DNA from: an uncultured Acidobacteriota bacterium
GTDB taxonomy: Bacteria; Acidobacteriota; Blastocatellia; Pyrinomonadales; Pyrinomonadaceae
Reading direction: 5' to 3'
DNA: 34,652 nucleotides
NCBI GenBank assembly: GCA_937863115.1
Contig: CALMEH010000110.1
Coordinates: 1 to 34,652, forward strand
A model generated the notes under the pieces. The model saw only the letters and a list, made by a program, of their open reading frames with translations. It had not been told where the DNA came from and made no database searches. The number at the start of each line of letters is the position of its first letter. Within the stretch, counting starts at the first letter, position 1. The translations under genes and the position numbers were made by a program. Shown in pieces: positions 30,492 through 34,652 of the stretch.

Positions 30492-30638
30492 CTGGAGCGC
30501 AAGCACTTGCTTGCACCGTTCGAGCAAAGCAAGAACGGAAAACGTCTGCAAAGAAATCGAGTTGAATTGCCATCGAGAGTTTCGCGCCTGTTCTCGCAAA
30601 ACCTCGAACGCGCGGCAAGCAAGATGCTTGCGCTCCAG
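30492..30638. repeat. Inverted repeat with nested hairpin before hexaheme gene
   Basis: CTGGAGCGCAAGCACTTGCTTGC (30492-30514) faces its inverse at 30615-30638 with one indel. Inside, CCGTTC and GAACGG form another hairpin (~30517-30537). It fills nearly the whole 166-base spacer. The arms are unlike the heptamer type and richer in G+C. Confidence 0.88.
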
Positions 30639-30652
30639 TCATTTCAAATAAA

Positions 30653-31933
30653 ATGCGCTTTCTGAAAATTACAATTATCACAATTTTTATCGTATTTTCA
30701 GCGGCGTGTTTTTTGCTTTCATCTAATCAAAAACTCGTTCAAAAACATCACGCGCAAACAGTTTTAAAGGCAAATTCAAACACAATAAAAGGCGATTTCG
30801 AACGCGAAAATTACTTTGAATTCCAAAACGCAAAAGCCGAAATGTCGAGAAACGGCGATGATTTTTTTATTCGTTTTAATAACGCGGAAATCTACAAACT
30901 CGAATTGGTTGTCGGCGATGAAAAGCTCGAAGAATATGTTGCGCGGAAAGACGGAAAACTCGTTCATTTGCCGATTGCCTACGATTTACTTCAAAAACGC
31001 TGGATTCATCTGAACGCAACTTTTTTTGAAGCCGACAGCGCAGATTTTTTTGACTCGCAAAAAGATTGGGAAACAAATTGCGCGTCGTGTCATCTCGAAC
31101 AAAACGCGCAAACTTTTCCGACGGATTGCGCCGCTTGCCATTCAAAAAAACTGCACGAATCGGAAACGGAAATAGTTCGTTTTGCGGCGCGTGAACACCA
31201 AGGAATTTTGCGCTCGGTTTGTTTTGTCAAAAACAAAGGCGGCGACGTGATAAATTGTCAAAGTTGTCATTCTTCAGACAATCTCAAAAATGTTTCGGAA
31301 CAATCCTGTATAAATTGTCATCAGCAATTTTCTGCGCCGCAAGCCGTTTTTGAACATTCAAAACATCAACCTAATTCGGCAAATTGTTTCAATTGTCATC
31401 AACCCGAAATCGTTTACGGACATCTTGAATTTCAACGAACGCACGAGATAAATATCCCAAATGCAGAACTTACCACAACGAAAAATATTCCGAATGCGTG
31501 CAATCTCTGCCACACGGACAAATCCGCAAATTGGGCGATTGTCGAAAGCAAAAAGCTTTGGAACGCCCGTTTTCACGATGCAAAAGTTTCAAATGATTCG
31601 CAATTTGATCAACCCGAAAGTGTTCGTGCGCTCTTCGCGGGCGATGCTTGGACACGCGTTTTGGCGGCTGATGTTTTGAGCAAAAATTCTGCGCCGAATC
31701 AATTTTCCCTATTTGCGCTCGAAGCATTTGCAACGGAAGATTACCCGCTCGTCCGTTATTTTTTGGCGAAATATCTAAGAAAAGAATTGCCGATTGATGA
31801 ATTTTCTCCGAAAGCCGAAAGAGTCGAAATCTTAAGCAAATATATTGATTTTGTTGAGCGAAAAAAAATCGAAACAACCGCAAAAAGCCTCCGTGCAAAA
31901 CGCAAAAATCCTGATTTCAAATCTCACGAATAA
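30653..31933 (+). CDS. Hexaheme c-type cytochrome lipoprotein
   Basis: The 426-residue protein has a lipoprotein signal ('ITIITIFIVFSAAC', Cys19). Residues ~45-135 form a beta-rich domain ending 'KDWETN'. Six CXXCH heme sites follow at 143 (CASCH), 159 (CAACH), 202 (CQSCH), 219 (CINCH), 245 (CFNCH) and 283 (CNLCH), with extra His residues ('HEINIPN', 'EHSKHQ') available as distal ligands. The C-terminal part (~315-400) is helical and HEAT-like ('AWTRVLAADVL', 'YPLVRYFLAKYLRKEL'). The layout resembles the multiheme cytochromes of Planctomycetes/Acidobacteriota that carry 'ACNLCHTDKS'. It probably moves electrons in the periplasm or at the outer membrane; the partner is unknown. No heme-export genes are in the window. 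Confidence 0.88.
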   Translation: MRFLKITIITIFIVFSAACFLLSSNQKLVQKHHAQTVLKANSNTIKGDFERENYFEFQNAKAEMSRNGDDFFIRFNNAEIYKLELVVGDEKLEEYVARKDGKLVHLPIAYDLLQKRWIHLNATFFEADSADFFDSQKDWETNCASCHLEQNAQTFPTDCAACHSKKLHESETEIVRFAAREHQGILRSVCFVKNKGGDVINCQSCHSSDNLKNVSEQSCINCHQQFSAPQAVFEHSKHQPNSANCFNCHQPEIVYGHLEFQRTHEINIPNAELTTTKNIPNACNLCHTDKSANWAIVESKKLWNARFHDAKVSNDSQFDQPESVRALFAGDAWTRVLAADVLSKNSAPNQFSLFALEAFATEDYPLVRYFLAKYLRKELPIDEFSPKAERVEILSKYIDFVERKKIETTAKSLRAKRKNPDFKSHE

Positions 31934-31966
31934 TTTCAAGATAAAAATTAAAAAGAAATATTTTAT

Positions 31967-32030
31967 CTGCGAAGAACACGAAAATTAGATTAAGACTGAC
32001 TTTTTTCGTATTTTTCGTGTTTTTTGTGGA
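31967..32030. repeat. Inverted repeat after the hexaheme gene
   Basis: TCTGCGAAGAACACGAAAATTA (31966-31987) faces TATTTTTCGTGTTTTTTGTGGA (32009-32030). Pairing is about 80%. The right arm shows 9-bp TTTTTCGTG-type periodicity. Confidence 0.75.
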
Positions 32031-32066
32031 CAGAAAACACTTTTTACTGAGGTATAAAAAAAACTG

Positions 32067-32094
32067 TTGACTAACATTGTTTATAAAGTATAAA
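32067..32094 (+). promoter_or_regulatory. sigma70-like promoter TTGACT-N16-TATAAA
   Basis: TTGACT (32067-32072) and TATAAA (32089-32094), 16 bases apart, have the same hexamers as the promoter at 536-565. They would drive the surface protein gene at 32348 with a leader of about 245 bases. Confidence 0.5.
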
Positions 32095-32334
32095 CTTGGT
32101 ATTGCGTTCGACCTTTCCCTGTTGGCGCATAACCTATCTTCTGCTCTAACCAACCGAAAGATATTTGAAGTTTGTGTTAATTAAAATCAAGAAAACATTT
32201 TCAATAAGGTAAAAAGTTCAATTTCTAATTGCTATTTATCTTTTGCTACCTAGCCCCTAAGCAATTAAATGTTTATTTAGAAGATTATTTTAATTTACAC
32301 AGACCACCAGTTATTTAACAATTCAGACCAATTT

Positions 32335-32338
32335 GGAG
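32335..32338 (+). promoter_or_regulatory. GGAG ribosome-binding site of third surface protein
   Basis: GGAG is 9 bases before ATG 32348 and 12 before ATG 32351. The paralogue at 23010 has the same site at 12 bases. Confidence 0.5.
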
Positions 32339-32347
32339 AACCCCTAG

Positions 32348-34652
32348 ATGATGAAAAATTCAAAATTCCCTTTCGCATCTGTTCGATTTGGAAAACTATT
32401 ATTTTTTGCGGCAATCGGAATGTCCTTTTTCCTTTTGCCTTTTGCAACGCAATGGAAAAACAGCGCAGCCGGAACATATTCCGGTCGCGTATTCAAAGAT
32501 TTTAATAGCAACGGTGTTTATAATACGGCAGGCGACACGACCAATCCTGCGGTTGACATCGGTGTTTCAGGCGTAACCGCTACGCTTTACGATTCAACCA
32601 ACACGGCGCGAGGCACGGCAAATACTGCCGCCGACGGAACTTTCAGTATCGTTTCGACCGGAACAGGACCTTATCGCGTTGAATTTACGAATTTGCCGAG
32701 CGGATTTCTGCCTTCGGCACGTTCAACTGATTCGGTCAGCGGCGGCACAACGACAAATGCCGGCTCGACCGTGCAATTTGTTCCGAACAGTGGCACAACA
32801 AACATCAACTTGGCTCTAAATGTGCCTGATGATTATTGTCAAAATAACCCACTCGTGTGCAATGCGATGTATTTGGTCGGCAATGTTGACGGTGCGGCGT
32901 TGCATACTTTTCCTTACAGTTATTCAAATGAACTGGACGGTAACATCAGTGGAAGTTGGACGACTGCGCCTTCGAGAGATGCCACGCTTGCGCCTTCGTC
33001 AATCGGCACGAATGCCAATCTCGGCGCAACTTACGGATTGGCTTGGGATAAGTTTAACAGCCGCCTTTTTGCTTCGGCTTACGTCAAACGCGGCGCACGG
33101 CAAGGGGGGCTTTCGAGTGAAAGCACCGGCGCAATCTATGTTAAAAGTAATCCTTCATCTTCAACCCCCGCACCGACGGTTTATGTAGATTTAAATTTAA
33201 TTTTCGGCGGCGGCACAACCGGTGCAAATCCGCATCCGGTTGCCACAACCGATTGGACAAGCGCAGAATCTGATCCCGGCACGACTCAATACGTTGGAAA
33301 ACGAGGTCTAGGCGATTTGGAAATTTCCGCAAACGGTGCAAATCTTTACACGGTAAATTTCGCCGACCGCCGTGTTTATGTCATTCCGACCAGCGGCACA
33401 CTCAATTCGACAACAATCACACGCTTTGACGTTCCGACCACCGGTTTGGCAACTTCAAGCGGAAATTGCAATGCAGCGGATGTTCGTCCGTTCGGTTTAG
33501 GAAGAAATGCGAGTGGTCAAATCTTTGTTGGCGCGGTTTGTTCTGCCGAATCGGAAAGCAATGACACGAAACTTCATCTTTACGTTTGGCGTTTCGATAA
33601 TCCGGGATTTACCCTCGTTCTTAACCGTTCTTTGAGCAATTTCACCCGTTATATCGGCGATTCTCAATCAACCGCTTCGTGGGAAAGATGGTCAAATACG
33701 GTTACTGACATTTCAAAGCCTTCGCCGATGCTTGCTGATATTAATTTTGACGGCGACGCAATGGTTTTAGGCATCCGCGACCGTTACGGCGATCAGGTTG
33801 TTTTCCCCGATTATTTCCGCGGCTACGGCGATATGATGCGTGCTTGTCTCGTTTCGGGAAGCTACACTTTTGAAAGCAATGCGAGTTGCGGCGGAACAAC
33901 CACGAGCGGAATTTCCATTAACTACGGAGATACCTTCGCGGCAGTCGCTTACAACGGTTCGACGGGAACAACAAGTTGGACGGCGAATCCGTGGGCTGAA
34001 ATCGGCGAAGCGGACGGAGCCAACGCAGGAGAAAATCGAGTTGTCGCCACGCCTTCCGTTTCGACCAATGCTCTTCGTATTCGTGATAATTTCGGAATGT
34101 CGAGAAATATTTCTCTGAGCGGTGCAACAGCTGGCGGAAGGCTTTTGTTTAGTTATCAAAGAGCCAACGCAGGTTTGACTGTCGAATATAACGACGGTTC
34201 AACGTGGCAGGCTTTAACCGCCATCGCAACCGCAACGGATGGTTCTTTCCAAGATTATTCAGCGGCACTTCCCTCGAATGCAACCGCTATTCGGCTCAAT
34301 TCGCCAAACGAATCAGGTGGCGCGAAATATGTTTATGTTGACAATTTTTCAGTCGTCAGTTTGCACGGTTCAAACGGTGAATTTTATCTCGATTTGAACG
34401 GCGACGGACGTGAAGAAGGAATACTCGGCAGTTTATTGCAAGTTCCCGGTCATACACAAGTTATGACCACCGCTTACGACCCGGTCGCATTTAACTCCAG
34501 CGGCAATCGCGTCAGCAATTTTTATACGGCAGGCGTTCAAAAATATAGCAACACAACCGGCTCAATAACCGGGGCTTACGACGCTTATCTCAATGCTGAC
34601 CCCGACAATTTCGGTAAAGCCAACGGCATCGGCGACATCGAAGCCCTGTGTG
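32348..34652 (+). CDS. Large surface protein, SdrD-B-like (3' end outside window)
   Basis: The frame is open from ATG 32348 (or 32351) to the window end, about 768 residues. The start 'MMKNSKFPFASVRFGKLLFF' leads to a signal peptide, then the SdrD B-like 'GTYSGRVFKDFNSNGVYNT' domain (~45-150) and a propeller-like region with 'LAWDKFNSRLFASAYVKRGA', 'GLGDLEISANGANLYTVNFADRRVYVIP' and 'DVRPFGLGRNASGQIFVGAVC'. All have close counterparts in the gene at 23010, so the two are paralogues. Differences: a Cys-containing segment 'PDDYCQNNPLVCNAMYLVG' replaces the equivalent region, and ~150 residues (from 'GISINYGDTFAAVAYNG' to 'DNFSVVSL') form an extra beta-sandwich-like domain. At the end it reads 'ANGIGDIEAL', where the paralogue continues into its second SdrD domain. 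Confidence 0.82.
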   Translation, partial: MMKNSKFPFASVRFGKLLFFAAIGMSFFLLPFATQWKNSAAGTYSGRVFKDFNSNGVYNTAGDTTNPAVDIGVSGVTATLYDSTNTARGTANTAADGTFSIVSTGTGPYRVEFTNLPSGFLPSARSTDSVSGGTTTNAGSTVQFVPNSGTTNINLALNVPDDYCQNNPLVCNAMYLVGNVDGAALHTFPYSYSNELDGNISGSWTTAPSRDATLAPSSIGTNANLGATYGLAWDKFNSRLFASAYVKRGARQGGLSSESTGAIYVKSNPSSSTPAPTVYVDLNLIFGGGTTGANPHPVATTDWTSAESDPGTTQYVGKRGLGDLEISANGANLYTVNFADRRVYVIPTSGTLNSTTITRFDVPTTGLATSSGNCNAADVRPFGLGRNASGQIFVGAVCSAESESNDTKLHLYVWRFDNPGFTLVLNRSLSNFTRYIGDSQSTASWERWSNTVTDISKPSPMLADINFDGDAMVLGIRDRYGDQVVFPDYFRGYGDMMRACLVSGSYTFESNASCGGTTTSGISINYGDTFAAVAYNGSTGTTSWTANPWAEIGEADGANAGENRVVATPSVSTNALRIRDNFGMSRNISLSGATAGGRLLFSYQRANAGLTVEYNDGSTWQALTAIATATDGSFQDYSAALPSNATAIRLNSPNESGGAKYVYVDNFSVVSLHGSNGEFYLDLNGDGREEGILGSLLQVPGHTQVMTTAYDPVAFNSSGNRVSNFYTAGVQKYSNTTGSITGAYDAYLNADPDNFGKANGIGDIEALC

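Larger units (their letters stand above)
31934..32347. other. Intergenic region: repeat, promoter and long leader
   Basis: These 414 bases hold no gene that I can support. They contain an inverted repeat (31967-32030), a sigma70-like promoter (32067-32094) and a leader of about 245 bases before the surface protein gene. A minus-strand frame over 31917-32153 reads 'STKNTKNTKK', the translation of the repeat, and is not a gene. The leader has no hairpin as clear as that at 22887-22912. Confidence 0.6.

Noticed and set aside
30220-30681. Minus-strand frame of 153 codons opposite the end of the propeller-like gene
   Set aside because: Mostly antisense to a convincing coding gene; the 'TGAQASCLPRVRG' part comes from the inverted repeat at 30492-30638.
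31470-31898. Minus-strand frame of 142 codons opposite the hexaheme gene
   Set aside because: Antisense to CXXCH-rich coding sequence; basic, Cys/Arg-rich shadow composition.
31917-32153. Minus-strand frame of 78 codons after the hexaheme gene
   Set aside because: Its middle reads 'STKNTKNTKK', the translation of the intergenic repeat, and it has no ribosome-binding site or family features.

Overview
The window looks like a chromosomal segment from an AT-leaning, Gram-negative bacterium of the Acidobacteriota, most likely class Blastocatellia (Pyrinomonadaceae-like). The reasons are the lipobox-bearing exported proteins, several surface proteins ending in the Blastocatellia-style module that reads 'GRIQASDGRGIRNV ... 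FGYYNF ... SKRFTF', the plant-type glutaminyl cyclases, and the intergenic spacers packed with heptamer repeats. This placement rests on protein style only; no rRNA or marker gene is present. No tRNA, rRNA, CRISPR array, transposase or phage gene was seen.

Layout. 1-2487 (+): the 3' part of a SCO1/SenC copper chaperone, two small exported proteins of unknown function, and a tightly overlapped pair of a small protein and an HNH nuclease. 2528-8787 (-): an ATZ/TRZ-type amidohydrolase, a lytic transglycosylase, a 67-residue protein, a PIN-domain protein, a TPR protein with two retropepsin-like DTG domains, an archaeal-type (Ogg2) 8-oxoguanine glycosylase, and XdhC. 9040-12606 (+): a large Gly/Asp-rich RTX-like repeat protein. 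12660-22728 (-): XdhB, XdhA, a DUF606 membrane protein, guanine deaminase, two tandem glutaminyl cyclases, a SurA-like/DsbA fusion and a BtuF-like binding protein, with one exported plus-strand gene (15055-16029) lying between xdhA and xdhB. 23010-34652 (+): two large surface proteins, a lipoprotein, a membrane-anchored propeller-like protein, a hexaheme lipoprotein, and a third surface protein that runs off the window.

How the genes fit together. Guanine deaminase (guanine to xanthine), xanthine dehydrogenase XdhAB (hypoxanthine/xanthine to urate) and the XdhC maturation factor make a purine-oxidation set on the minus strand. The set is split by two plus-strand genes for exported proteins. 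Many of the remaining genes encode envelope proteins: SCO, lytic transglycosylase, DsbA-like protein, glutaminyl cyclases, RTX-like, SdrD-like and GEVED proteins, and the hexaheme cluster.

The most striking structure is not a gene. Most junctions on the minus strand, and those around the hexaheme cluster, carry a two-armed inverted repeat. The arms are usually made of 7-bp units, but the unit sequence differs at each locus. Arms frequently include the stop codon or abut the start codon of a neighbouring gene. Related sequences lie inside xdhA, xdhB, xdhC and the BtuF-like gene, in frame, as apparent peptide insertions. Two conventional hairpin terminators (12627-12661 and 27512-27551) are also present.
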